Part shown: one piece after another, positions 52,772 through 62,403 of the stretch | How positions within the stretch are numbered: the first letter of the stretch is position 1 | How the letters are laid out: every line of letters starts with the position of its first letter | NCBI RefSeq assembly: GCF_002885975.1 | Contig: NZ_POSP01000003.1 | Location: 1,860,001 to 1,924,000 of the forward strand | DNA: 64,000 nt | Origin: Paucibacter aquatile | Lineage (GTDB): Bacteria; Pseudomonadota; Gammaproteobacteria; Burkholderiales; Burkholderiaceae_C | Reading direction: 5' to 3' | Notes under the pieces: model-generated | Told to the model about the DNA's origin: nothing | Databases searched by the model: none | What the model saw: the letters and a program-made list of their open reading frames with translations, nothing else | Position numbers and translations under genes: made by a program

Positions 52772-54337
52772 ATGTCCCGTTTTGACCTGTCCAGCCTCTC
52801 GCTCAAAACCCGCTTCGCCCTGCTGATTGCCGCCAATCTGCTGGCCACCGGCCTGCTGCTCGGCCAGGCCGTGCGCGGGTTCGAACAGCTGCACGAAGAC
52901 GCGCAGCAGAGCTTTGTGGCCAAGGATGTGGTGGCCGACATCCTGCCGCCCCCCATGTATCTGATCGAGCTTCGGCTGGTGCTGTCCCAGGCAGTGGAAC
53001 AAACAATCAGCCTACAAATGGCGCAGGCCGAAGTCCAGCGACTGCAAGCAGAGTACGAAGCCCGCGTTCAGCATTGGACCCAGCACCCGCCTCACGGCTT
53101 GGAGCGCCAACTCCTGGGGGAACAGCACCGACTGGCGCAGCAGTTGCTCGATCTGGCGCGTGAGCAGGTGCTCAAGCCCTTGATCCGGCAGGACCCGGAG
53201 GCCGCCCGCCGCGGTCTGGATCAAGCCCACCAACGCTACCTCGCCCATCGCCAGGCGGTGGACGAAACCGTCAAGACCAGCAACCAGTTCGCCGAGCAGG
53301 CCATGCAGCGTTTCGACCGCACCCGCTGGCAAGGCTACCTGGGCATGCTGATCGTCGGAGGCCTGGCCGTGCTCTTGCTCGGGGGCAGCTTGTGGAGCCT
53401 GCAACGCTCCATCATGGGCGCCCTGACGCAAGCATCCACCGTGGCCCGCACCGTGGCCGAGGGAGATCTGCGGCAGGAAGCCCTGGAAGAGCGCAGCAAC
53501 GCCAACGACGCCCACAGCCGCAATGAATTGCGCAAGCTGCGTGGCGATATCGCCAGCATGGTTTTCAAGCTGCGCGAGTTGATCGCGCGAGTGCAGCAGG
53601 GCGCAGGTCATATCGACAGCAGCTCCCGCAATATCTCGCAAGCCAATGCAGAGCTCTCGGCGCGTGCCCTGTTGGAAGTACACGACCTGGAGAACGCGGG
53701 CACCGCTTTGCAAGCCATGGATGCGCAGGCCAAGGTCGGCGCCAGTTCGGCGGCCGAGGCCAACGAGCGCTCACAACAAGCGGCCAGCTTGGCACGCCAA
53801 GGCAGTGCGGACATGCAGGCCGTGGTCGGCGCCATGGACGAAATCGAACAAAGCAGCCGCCGCATTGCAGACATCACCGGCGTGATCGACGGCATTGCCT
53901 TCCAAACCAATATCCTGGCCCTCAATGCGGCGGTGGAGGCGGCGCGCGCCGGAGAGGCCGGACGGGGCTTCGCCGTGGTGGCCAGCGAGGTGCGTACGCT
54001 GGCCAAGCGCAGCGCAGATGCCGCACTGGAGATCAAGCATCTGATCGCTGGCAGCAGCACCCAAGTCGAGCGCGGCGCAGATGCGGTTCAGCACACGCGC
54101 AACACCATCGACGCCATGGTCGAGCAAGTCACCGAAGTCAGCCGCCTGATTCAGGGAAGCAGCCATGAACTGCAGCAACAGCTCGGTTCGATCGCCGAGC
54201 TGCAAGACCTACTCGACGGGATCGCCAAACGAATCCGAGAAAACAGCGACATGGTCGATCGAACGGCCAGCGAATCCATCGAACTGCAGAGCGAGGGGGC
54301 CTTGCTGCACGAGGCGGCAAAACGCTTCCGTCTCTGA
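52772..54337 (+). CDS. Methyl-accepting chemotaxis protein
   Basis: 521 residues from ATG 52772. TM1 about 14-34, a helical periplasmic domain (4-helix-bundle style, about 35-190), TM2 about 190-212, HAMP, then the signalling domain with the conserved hairpin tip GIAFQTNILALNAAVEAARA and FAVVASEVRTLAKRSA. The segment after NAELSAR reads ALLEVHDLENAGTALQAMDA where relatives have the Glu/Gln-rich methylation helix, with the same length, so adaptation sites look altered. Plus strand, opposite to the his genes around it. Confidence 0.92.
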   Translation: MSRFDLSSLSLKTRFALLIAANLLATGLLLGQAVRGFEQLHEDAQQSFVAKDVVADILPPPMYLIELRLVLSQAVEQTISLQMAQAEVQRLQAEYEARVQHWTQHPPHGLERQLLGEQHRLAQQLLDLAREQVLKPLIRQDPEAARRGLDQAHQRYLAHRQAVDETVKTSNQFAEQAMQRFDRTRWQGYLGMLIVGGLAVLLLGGSLWSLQRSIMGALTQASTVARTVAEGDLRQEALEERSNANDAHSRNELRKLRGDIASMVFKLRELIARVQQGAGHIDSSSRNISQANAELSARALLEVHDLENAGTALQAMDAQAKVGASSAAEANERSQQAASLARQGSADMQAVVGAMDEIEQSSRRIADITGVIDGIAFQTNILALNAAVEAARAGEAGRGFAVVASEVRTLAKRSADAALEIKHLIAGSSTQVERGADAVQHTRNTIDAMVEQVTEVSRLIQGSSHELQQQLGSIAELQDLLDGIAKRIRENSDMVDRTASESIELQSEGALLHEAAKRFRL

Positions 54338-54348
54338 GCCAGGATTCT

Positions 54349-55305
54349 TCAAGGCTGCATCCACAGCTCCTTGCGCGCCAGCGGCGTCTCGGGCGGCAGC
54401 AAGGGGTTGTGCAGCTCCAGCACGCGGCGCCGGCTCAGCACATGGCGGGCCAGGATGGCGCCGTGGTACTGCATGAAGATGCGCTCGAAGCTGCCCTTGG
54501 CCAGCAAGCGATTGAGGCCTCGCTCGACCAGGCCGGCCAGGCGCTCGTTGCCGCGGCCGACGAAAAAATACATGGCCGTCGGGTAATGCAGGCAGAGATG
54601 GGGGTCGATGGCCAGGCTGTCGGCATGGCTCTCCAGCTCCCAGTCGATCTCCAGAAGCGCCCGCGGAAAGGCCTGGCCGCGCTCCAGGCGCAGCATGTTG
54701 AACATGGCGTCGAAGGAGGAGCCGGTCACCACCTGCAAGCCATTGGCCCGCAGGATGGTCGTGTCTGGCCAGTCATGGCCCTGAACCAGGCTGTAGCGGC
54801 GCAGATCGGCCAGGCTGCGCACCTCCCGCAGCAGATGCGGCTCCAGCCCGCGCTTGAGCAGCATCAGGCGCCAGCCGTACAGGCCTTTGTAGATCGGGAA
54901 GCGGATGGGCAGCAGCTGCCGCTCGCGCTCAATGCTGGTCATGCTCCAGGCGATATCCAGCCCGTCCTGGCCGTTCTGCAGGTCCAGCAAGGCGCGGCTT
55001 TGCACCATGACCTGGCGCGTGGGCTCCAGCTCACAGCTGACGCCGCAGGCCTCCAGCGCCAGCTTGAGCAATTGCAGCGGGTACCAGCTGCTGGGGTCGA
55101 TCTCGCGCATGGGCCGCGGGTAGCGCACGCGCAGCGGCTGCGCGACGCCAAGCGCAGCAGAAGCAGCCCGCGCCACGCCCGGCGCCCAGCCCGCAGCAGG
55201 CAAGGCGCTGATCAGCAGCTGACGGCGAGGCAGGCAGGTCAAGGCAGGTGGCTCAGGGTCAGAGCAGACGCGAAACCCCAACTCTGCCACAGCCCGGCCC
55301 GCCAC
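54349..55305 (-). CDS. Periplasmic substrate-binding-like protein (family 3 type)
   Basis: About 318 residues from a GTG at 55305; alternative starts are GTG 55290, TTG 55281 and TTG 55242, the last giving the neatest signal peptide (LPRRQLLISALPAAGWAPGVARA region). The body resembles extracellular solute-binding proteins of family 3 (LLKLALEACGVSCELEPT, GLDIAWSMTSIERERQL, then FPRALLEIDWELES). No permease or ATPase is adjacent. It converges with the MCP gene, 11 bases apart, and may be unrelated or a chemoreceptor partner. The ligand is unknown. Confidence 0.7.
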   Translation of the reverse strand: MAGRAVAELGFRVCSDPEPPALTCLPRRQLLISALPAAGWAPGVARAASAALGVAQPLRVRYPRPMREIDPSSWYPLQLLKLALEACGVSCELEPTRQVMVQSRALLDLQNGQDGLDIAWSMTSIERERQLLPIRFPIYKGLYGWRLMLLKRGLEPHLLREVRSLADLRRYSLVQGHDWPDTTILRANGLQVVTGSSFDAMFNMLRLERGQAFPRALLEIDWELESHADSLAIDPHLCLHYPTAMYFFVGRGNERLAGLVERGLNRLLAKGSFERIFMQYHGAILARHVLSRRRVLELHNPLLPPETPLARKELWMQP

Positions 55306-55369
55306 CGGCCATGGCTAACCCCGGTTCTGCGCGCAGCGCAGCCCGAAAGTTCAGCCGAAGCAGCGAGCC

Positions 55370-56683
55370 TCAGGCGCGCAGGCGCAGCTCCGCCGCCCGT
55401 GCATGGCCTTGCAAGCCTTCGCCGTAGGCCAGCTCCGCCGCGATCGGGCCCAGCTTCTGCGCACCGGCTTCGCTGACCTCGATCAGGCTGCTGCGCTTCT
55501 GGAAGTCGTAGACGCCCAGCGGCGAGGAGAAACGCGCCGTGCCCGAGGTGGGCAAGACGTGGTTCGGCCCTGCGCAATAGTCGCCCAGGGATTCGCTGGT
55601 GTAGGCGCCCAGGAAGATGGCACCGGCGTGGCGCAGCAGCGGTTCCCAGCGATGCGGGTCGCGGCTGGACACTTCCAGATGCTCGGGCGCGATGCGGTTG
55701 CTGATCTCACAGGCCTCTTCCATCGAGCGCGTCTGGATCAGCGCACCACGGCCTTCCAGCGAGGCACGGATGATGGCCTGGCGCGGCATGGTGGGCAGCA
55801 GGCGCTCGATCGCCTCGGCCACCTGGGCGATGTAGACGGCATCGGGGCAGAGCAGGATGCTTTGCGCCAGCTCGTCGTGCTCGGCCTGGCTGAACAAGTC
55901 CATGGCCACCCAGTCCGGCGGCGTGGAGCCATCGGCCAGCACCAGGATCTCGCTGGGGCCGGCAATCATGTCGATGCCCACTTGACCGAAGACATGCTTC
56001 TTGGCGCTGGCCACATAGGCATTGCCGGGGCCGGTGATCTTGTCCACGCGCGGCACCGTGGCCGTGCCATAGGCCAAGGCCGCCACGGCCTGGGCGCCGC
56101 CCAGGGTGAAGGCGCGGTGCACACCGGCCACATAGGCCGCAGCCAGCACCAGCGGGTTCTTCTCGCCGCCGGGCGTGGGCACCACCATGATGATCTCGGG
56201 CACGCCGGCCACCTGGGCGGGGATGGCGTTCATCAGCACGCTGCTCGGGTAGGCCGCCTTGCCGCCGGGCACATAGATGCCCACGCGATCGAGCGGCGTG
56301 ACCTTCTGGCCCAGCAGGCTGCCGTCTTCGTCACGGTAGCTCCAGCTCTCGCCGCAGGCGGCCTTTTGGCGCTCGTGATAGCTGCGCACACGGGCGGCGG
56401 CGGCCTCCAGGGCGCTGCGCTGGGCCGGGCTGATGGCCTCGAAGGCCGCCTTCAGCTCCTCGCGGCTCAGCTCCAGCTCAGCCACGGTGGCGGCCTGCAG
56501 CCGATCGAAACGGGCGGTGTACTCGAGCACAGCGGCATCGCCGCGCCTGCGCACATCGGCCAGGATCTCGGCGACCCGGCCTTCGATGGCGGCATCGGCC
56601 TCGGCCGACCAGTGCAGCACGCGCTGAAACTCGGCTTCGAAATCGGCGCTGGCGGTGTTCAGTTGACGAAGTTGCAGGGACAT
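55370..56683 (-). CDS. hisD: Histidinol dehydrogenase
   Basis: 437 residues from ATG 56683 (a GTG at 56698 that overlaps the hisG stop is possible). GIYVPGGKAAYPSSVLMNAI, ITGPGNAYVASAKKHVFGQVGID (in part), MIAGPSEILVLADG, the zinc ligands in FSQAEHDELAQS and AGPNHVLPTSGTARFSSPL. Oxidises histidinol to histidine with NAD. Second gene of the his operon; normally followed by hisC. Confidence 0.95.
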   Translation of the reverse strand: MSLQLRQLNTASADFEAEFQRVLHWSAEADAAIEGRVAEILADVRRRGDAAVLEYTARFDRLQAATVAELELSREELKAAFEAISPAQRSALEAAAARVRSYHERQKAACGESWSYRDEDGSLLGQKVTPLDRVGIYVPGGKAAYPSSVLMNAIPAQVAGVPEIIMVVPTPGGEKNPLVLAAAYVAGVHRAFTLGGAQAVAALAYGTATVPRVDKITGPGNAYVASAKKHVFGQVGIDMIAGPSEILVLADGSTPPDWVAMDLFSQAEHDELAQSILLCPDAVYIAQVAEAIERLLPTMPRQAIIRASLEGRGALIQTRSMEEACEISNRIAPEHLEVSSRDPHRWEPLLRHAGAIFLGAYTSESLGDYCAGPNHVLPTSGTARFSSPLGVYDFQKRSSLIEVSEAGAQKLGPIAAELAYGEGLQGHARAAELRLRA

Positions 56684-56694
56684 GGCGTTCGTTC

Positions 56695-57354
56695 TCACTT
56701 CGGAATGGCAGAAGCAAAGGCATCGATCATGCGGCGCAGCGGCTCGCGCTTGAGCTTGAGCGCGGCCTGGTTGACCACCAGGCGGGAGGAGATGTCCATG
56801 ATCTGTTCGACCTCGACAAGGCGGTTGGCCTTGAGCGTGTTGCCGGTGGAGACCAGGTCGACGATGGCATCGGCCAGGCCGGTCAGCGGCGCCAGCTCCA
56901 TGGAGCCATAGAGCTTGATCAGGTCCACGTGCACGCCCTTGTCGGCAAAGTGCTGACGGGCAATTTCCGTGTACTTGGTGGCCACGCGGATGCGCGAGCC
57001 CTGTTTGACGGCGCGGGCGTAATCGAAGTCATCGCGCACCGCCACACTCATGCGGCAGCGGGCGATGTTCAGGTCCAGCGGCTGGTACATGCCGGCGGCG
57101 TTGCCGCCCAGTGCATGGTTGTGCTCGATCAGCACATCGCGGCCGGCCACGCCAAGATCGGCACCGCCGTACTGCACATAGGTGGGCACATCGCTGGCGC
57201 GCACCAGCACCACCTGCACCTCGGGGCTGTTGGTGGCCAGGATCAGCTTGCGCGATTTCTCCGGGTCCTCCAGCACGGTGATGCCGGCGGCCTGCAGCAG
57301 CGGCAGGGTTTCTTCGAAGATGCGGCCTTTGGAGAGTGCCAGGGTGATCATCAT
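56695..57354 (-). CDS. hisG: ATP phosphoribosyltransferase, short form
   Basis: 219 residues. LALSKGRIFEETLPLL, VPTYVQYGGADLGVAGRDVLIE (in part), the PRPP loop IVDLVSTGNTLKANRLVEV. It lacks the C-terminal regulatory domain, so it is the short form that needs HisZ, which is not in this window. Commits PRPP and ATP to histidine synthesis. Preceded by a structured leader. Confidence 0.95.
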   Translation of the reverse strand: MMITLALSKGRIFEETLPLLQAAGITVLEDPEKSRKLILATNSPEVQVVLVRASDVPTYVQYGGADLGVAGRDVLIEHNHALGGNAAGMYQPLDLNIARCRMSVAVRDDFDYARAVKQGSRIRVATKYTEIARQHFADKGVHVDLIKLYGSMELAPLTGLADAIVDLVSTGNTLKANRLVEVEQIMDISSRLVVNQAALKLKREPLRRMIDAFASAIPK

Positions 57355-57375
57355 GGGCGTCGGTCCTTGGTGGGT

Positions 57376-57439
57376 CTGAATCTGGGGATTCAGCGGACGG
57401 CCGTGAGATTCACCTGGGTGGGGCGTCTCACCGCCACCC
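57376..57439 (-). promoter_or_regulatory. hisG: Attenuator-like leader between bolA and hisG
   Basis: On the minus strand: a hairpin at 57439-57416 (GGGTGGCG/CGCCCCACCC with a bulge), then TGAATCT, then CTGAATC-CCCA-GATTCAG (57393-57376). The third arm AGATTCA can pair either with CTGAATC next to it or with the earlier TGAATCT, giving two exclusive structures. The four His codons ending bolA are 43 bases upstream of the first stem. No U tract follows, so if it acts it may control translation. Confidence 0.4.
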
Positions 57440-57475
57440 GCATCTCAATCCAGAAGATTTGTTGCGGATGCCGGT

Positions 57476-57745
57476 TCAGGCGTGATGGTGATGCGATGCC
57501 GCCGCCGTGGCAGCATGCTCGGCCGGGGTGTGGGTCTTCATGGACAGCGCGTGGATCTGCTCGCGCATGCGCTCACCCAGGGCCGCGTACACGCGCTGGT
57601 GACGGCGGATGCGGCTCAGTCCCTCGAACTCCGAGGACACGATGGTGGCGAAGAAATGCCGCCCGTCGCCTTCGACGTGCAGGTGCTCGCAGGGCAGGCC
57701 TGCGGCGATGTATTGCTGGACTTCAGCGGGTGTGGGGTCGGCCAT
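57476..57745 (-). CDS. BolA family protein with a His-rich C-terminus
   Basis: 89 residues. Class II KH-like fold with the BolA signature EFEGLSRIRRHQRVYAALGE and the end HALSMKTHTP. The IbaG/BolA group works with monothiol glutaredoxins in iron-sulfur metabolism. The C-terminal tail AEHAATAAASHHHHA has four consecutive His codons directly before the stop. In other Burkholderiales murA usually lies between this gene and hisG; it is absent here. Confidence 0.9.
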   Translation of the reverse strand: MADPTPAEVQQYIAAGLPCEHLHVEGDGRHFFATIVSSEFEGLSRIRRHQRVYAALGERMREQIHALSMKTHTPAEHAATAAASHHHHA

Positions 57746-57795
57746 AAGTGCTGGATTCTAGTTTCAAGCGCGGCATGAGCGGTCGTAGCGCGGTT

Positions 57796-58571
57796 TCAGG
57801 AGCGGATCTTGTAGCCGCGCCGCAGCAGTTCCAACGCCAGGCTGGCCACTGCCACGAAGCTGCCGCCGACCACCGCCAGGCTCAGCCAGGGCGAGGCATC
57901 ACTGACGCCGAAGAAGCCGTGGCGGAAGCCATCGATCATGTAGAAAAACGGGTTCAGATGGCTGACACCCTGCCAGAACGCCGGCAGCGAATGCACCGAA
58001 TAGAACACGCCCGAGAGGAAGGTCATGGGCATGATGATGAAGTTCTGGAAGCCGGCGAGTTGATCGAACTTCTCGGCCCAAAGCCCGGCGATCAGGCCCA
58101 ACGTGCCCATCATGCCGGCGCCCAGCAGGGCGAAGACAGCGATCCACAGGGGGTTGGACACGCCCGGCGGCGCAAACCAGAAGGTCACCAGCAGCACGCC
58201 CAGGCCCACCACCATGCCGCGCACCATGGAGGCGCCCACATAGGCCACGAACCAGGCCCAGTGCGAGAGTGGGGTCACCAGCAGGAAGACCAGGTTGCCG
58301 GTCACCTTGCTCTGGATCAGGCTGGAGGACGAGTTGGCAAACGAGTTCTGCAAGACGCTCATCATCACCAGACCCGGGATCAGGAAGGCCGTGTAGCCGA
58401 CCGTGCCGTAGACCTTGACGTGATCTTCCAGCACATGGCCGAAGACCAGCAGGTAGAGCACCGCCGTCAGCACCGGCGCGGCCACGGTCTGGAAGCTGAC
58501 CTTCCAAAAGCGCAGCACCTCTTTGTAGAACAGCGTGCCGGCGCCCTTCAATTGAATACCTCCGCCGCCAC

Positions 58572-58575
<4 letters not shown>
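57796..58575 (-). CDS. ABC-2 type permease
   Basis: 259 residues from ATG 58575. Six hydrophobic segments with the ABC-2 motif GLIAGLWAEKFDQLAGFQNF and LNPFFYMIDGFRHGFFG, as in NodJ/YadH-type permeases. Exports an unidentified lipid or polysaccharide component. Start overlaps the ATPase gene stop as ATGA. The pair upstream of bolA is conserved in betaproteobacteria. Confidence 0.9.
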
Positions 58576-59525
<950 letters not shown>

Positions 59526-59662
59526 CCGCGCATTGTAGGAAGCAAGACCCGCCCCCGCTGGCCCAGGGTTTTCAGCAGGCAAACGGTGCCATTTGTAGCC
59601 AAACTCTAGAGCGGCCCCGCTGCTTGATGCCAGAATCAGCCAAAGCAGGAGACAACCTTTAC

Positions 59663-60319
59663 ATGGCCACAAAAAAGCCGCCACGCCGGACCGCCGAGCG
59701 CATCCTCGAAGTCACGCTGGACCTGTTCAACCGCTTTGGTGAGCCCAATGTCTCGACCACGCTGATCTCCGCCGAGCTGGGCATCAGCCCCGGCAACCTC
59801 TACTACCACTATCCGGCCAAGGACGAACTGATCAATGCGCTCTTCAACCGCTACGAGCGGGAGCTGGGCGACTTGCTGGTGGCGGCCGAGAATGTGCGCA
59901 ATGTGGAGGACGCCTGGCTGTTCTTCCACATGCTCTACGAGCTGATCTGGAAGCACCGCTTTCTCTACCGCGATCTGAACGATCTGCTGTCCAAGAACCG
60001 CCGCCTGGAGATGCATTTCCAGAACGTGCTGACGCAGAAGAACCAGGCCATGCGCGCGGTGCTGGCCGGCTTGCAAAAGGGCGGCGCGCTGGAGATGGCG
60101 CTGCGCGAGGCCGGGCCGACCGCCAACTCCATGGTCGTGCTGCTCAGCTACTGGCTCAGTTTCGAGTACGTGCGCGACCCGCGCCACGCCCTGGAGCCCG
60201 AGCAGGCCGGTGCCGCCCTGATGCGCGGCGCCTTCCATGTGCTGAGCCTGCTGCTGCCTTATCTGGAGCCAGCCTCCAAGGATCACCTCTTCGCCCTTGC
60301 CAACCAGTACCAAACCTGA
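59663..60319 (+). CDS. TetR family transcriptional regulator
   Basis: 218 residues from ATG 59663 (AGGAG upstream). N-terminal HTH: RTAERILEVTLDLFNRFGEPN, ISAELGISPGNLYYHYPAKD. The C-terminal ligand domain has FRYRDLNDLL-like FLYRDLNDLLSKNRRLEMHF. It may control the divergent ABC exporter or the gene that follows 13 bases later. The effector is unknown. Confidence 0.9.
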   Translation: MATKKPPRRTAERILEVTLDLFNRFGEPNVSTTLISAELGISPGNLYYHYPAKDELINALFNRYERELGDLLVAAENVRNVEDAWLFFHMLYELIWKHRFLYRDLNDLLSKNRRLEMHFQNVLTQKNQAMRAVLAGLQKGGALEMALREAGPTANSMVVLLSYWLSFEYVRDPRHALEPEQAGAALMRGAFHVLSLLLPYLEPASKDHLFALANQYQT

Positions 60320-60332
60320 AGGACGCCGCACC

Positions 60333-61106
60333 ATGGCCAAGTGGACCGCTTTCCCCCATGACAACAGCGCTTTCCAGTACAGCGCCGCCAGCCTGAAGAA
60401 GCACTGGGCCCGCCTGCATGCTGGCGACGCCGAGCCCTGGCCCAAGGACGCGGCCGTGGTCGAGGCCTGGATCCACTTCCACGCCGGCGACTTCCAGAAA
60501 GCCTACGAGGCCGGCCTGGCCGCCGGCGGCGCCGGCATCACGGTGGCCAACAAGGCTCAGGCCATCTACGCCAACTACCTGGAAAAGAAAGAGAAGACCA
60601 AGCTCGAGATGTTCCTGGAAGTGGCTGAGCGCGCCGACGCCCAGCAGCAGGAAGAGCCCAAGAACCCCGCCGCCTACTACTGGCAGGCCTATGCCATCGG
60701 CCGCTACGGCCAGGGCATCAGCGTGGCCAAGGCCCTGGCCCAAGGCCTGGGCAGCAAGGTCAAGAACGCGCTCGAGAAAACCATCGAGCTGGCGCCCAAA
60801 CATGCCGACGCCCACATCGCCCTGGGCGCCTTCCATGCCGAGGTGATCGACAAGGTCGGCAAGCTGCTGGGCAAGACCCAGGGCGCGGACACTGCCACCG
60901 GCCTGAAGATGTTCGAGCAGGCGATCAAGCTCAACCCCAGCAGCGCGATCGCCATGATCGAGCGGGCCAACGGCCTTGTCATGCTGGAAGGCGACAAGCG
61001 CATGAAAGAGGCCGAAAGCCTCTATGCCGACGCCGCCGCCTGCGAGCCCATGGACGCCATGGAATGCCTGGACGTCGAAATGGCGCGAGAAGAGCTGGAA
61101 GACTGA
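60333..61106 (+). CDS. Conserved helical repeat protein of unknown function
   Basis: 257 residues. Starts AKWTAFPHDNSAFQYSAASL; the rest is TPR-like helices, clearest in KTIELAPKHADAHIALGAFHAE and AIKLNPSSAIAMIERANGLV (in part). No signal peptide, predicted cytoplasmic. Thirteen bases after the TetR gene, so probably co-transcribed with it. I do not recognise a named family. Confidence 0.75.
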   Translation: MAKWTAFPHDNSAFQYSAASLKKHWARLHAGDAEPWPKDAAVVEAWIHFHAGDFQKAYEAGLAAGGAGITVANKAQAIYANYLEKKEKTKLEMFLEVAERADAQQQEEPKNPAAYYWQAYAIGRYGQGISVAKALAQGLGSKVKNALEKTIELAPKHADAHIALGAFHAEVIDKVGKLLGKTQGADTATGLKMFEQAIKLNPSSAIAMIERANGLVMLEGDKRMKEAESLYADAAACEPMDAMECLDVEMAREELED

Positions 61107-61330
61107 TCGGCTGTGTGACAGGGCTTGAAAACAGCGCGGCCAAAGCCCGGAAAAGCGTGCACAAACGCACGTTTTCAATTGGATGGAAAGCCGCCTCCCC
61201 CCGCACTCGCGGATGGATTTTCACCAGCAGGCTGGCTAAGCTGTGACACCTGAGGCGGACACCTTCGAGCCAGCCGCTTGACCGAGCCCGCGGACTTCAC
61301 CTCACCCCGACACGAAAAGGTTGATCCACC

Positions 61331-61675
61331 ATGAAGCGCACCCTGATTGCCCTCGCCCTCGCCCCGCTGGCCGCGGCCTCCTGGGCCCAAACCCCCGAAG
61401 CCACCGCCCTGCGCGTGGAATGCGCCGCCAAGTACCAGTCCAGCATCGAGCCCGCCCAGGCCGCCGCTGAGTACCAATTCGTCTACCGCAAGGGCGAGTA
61501 CCGCGGCGAGAAGCAAGGCAACAAGACCATCGGCTGCACCGAGAAGCAGTACAACGCCTACTTGGCCAGCGTGGACCCCACCCGCGTGATGAACGCCTAC
61601 CCGACCGCCGCCGGCCGCCCCAACATCAAGCCGAACCTGAAGCCCAACCTGGCCGACCAAGTCGACAAGAAGTGA
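61331..61675 (+). CDS. Small secreted hypothetical protein
   Basis: 114 residues with a clear signal peptide (RTLIALALAPLAAASWAQ). The mature part has two Cys (VECAAKYQ and IGCTEKQY) that could form one disulfide and a repeat-like tail PNIKPNLKPNL. Good gap upstream with no operon partner. No family recognised; predicted periplasmic. Confidence 0.65.
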   Translation: MKRTLIALALAPLAAASWAQTPEATALRVECAAKYQSSIEPAQAAAEYQFVYRKGEYRGEKQGNKTIGCTEKQYNAYLASVDPTRVMNAYPTAAGRPNIKPNLKPNLADQVDKK

Positions 61676-61713
61676 TCCAAGCGCCCTGCATGGGGCGCTC
61701 GTGATTCAGCAGC

Positions 61714-61756
61714 AAAAGGCGCGCAGCTCCCAAGGGGGCTTGCGCGCTTTTTTCTT
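61714..61756 (+). terminator. Rho-independent terminator
   Basis: GGCGCGCA ... TGCGCGC stem (61718-61748) followed by TTTTTTT, 40-80 bases after the preceding stop codon. Confidence 0.75.
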
Positions 61757-61820
61757 GGTGGGCGGGCGGCGGTGATCGGCACGAAGCAGCCTTTGGTTTG
61801 GCTCGTGAGGCCCTGCAGCC

Positions 61821-62341
61821 CGCGCCGCCACCGGGCTCATGGTTCCGGGGCCGGCCCTGCAGGGCCGACTTCCCTGCGCTGCTCGCACCTCGGGGCTGGC
61901 GCATAACTCACTTCGCTCCCTGCGTTCGCTTCGTTCAGACAGAAGCGCCAAGTCAGAACTTGAAGCGCACGGGTACGTGCGCGCCCCGAGGCGCTGTGCT
62001 GCTCGGCCCTGCACAAATCGCCCGGCAGCGGCACGGGCTGCAGGGCGCTTGCATCGCGGTCGATGTGCCTCATCAACCGTGGAGCACGCCACCTCCGGAG
62101 GTGGCTCGGCCCGCCGCCGGGCGATTTGTGCGCGGCCGAGGGCGCAGCGGAGCGGCTCAGGCGCGCGCCGAAGTTTGCTTCAAGCGCGCTTCAAGCGCTG
62201 ACTCGGCGCCACTGTTTGACCACAGTGAGCGCAGCGAACGGAGGGAGTTTGGCGCCGCTGAGCCGCGCAGTGAGCACCGAGGGCAGTCGGCTCACAGAGC
62301 CGACCCGCGAACCATGAGCCCGGCGGCGGGCCGAGCCACCG
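61821..62341. repeat. Mosaic of palindromic repeat arms, about 520 bp
   Basis: Outer arms: 61824-61860 and, inverted, 62288-62330 share GGGCTCATGGTTC and a hairpin (GGCCGGCCCTGCAGGGCC on the left, GTCGGCTCTGTGAGCCGAC on the right). Inner arms: CTCGGCCCTGCACAAATCGC (62002-62021) is repeated inverted at about 62112-62140. A third piece, GGTGGCTCGGCCCGCCGCC, occurs at 62099 and inverted at 62323-62341. A perfect CCACCTCCGGAGGTGG hairpin lies at 62089-62104. No coding capacity is credible. It fills the gap between the terminator and the WS/DGAT gene. Confidence 0.75.
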
Positions 62342-62403
62342 CAGCGAAAAGGATCAGCACAACGAAAGTTTGTCTTGCGCCGCTTCCAGACCCAGGCTCA
62401 GAT

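Noticed and set aside
61840..62320. Possible CRISPR array in the repeat-rich region
   Set aside because: Repeats are inverted and of unequal length; no regular direct repeat and spacer pattern, no cas genes.
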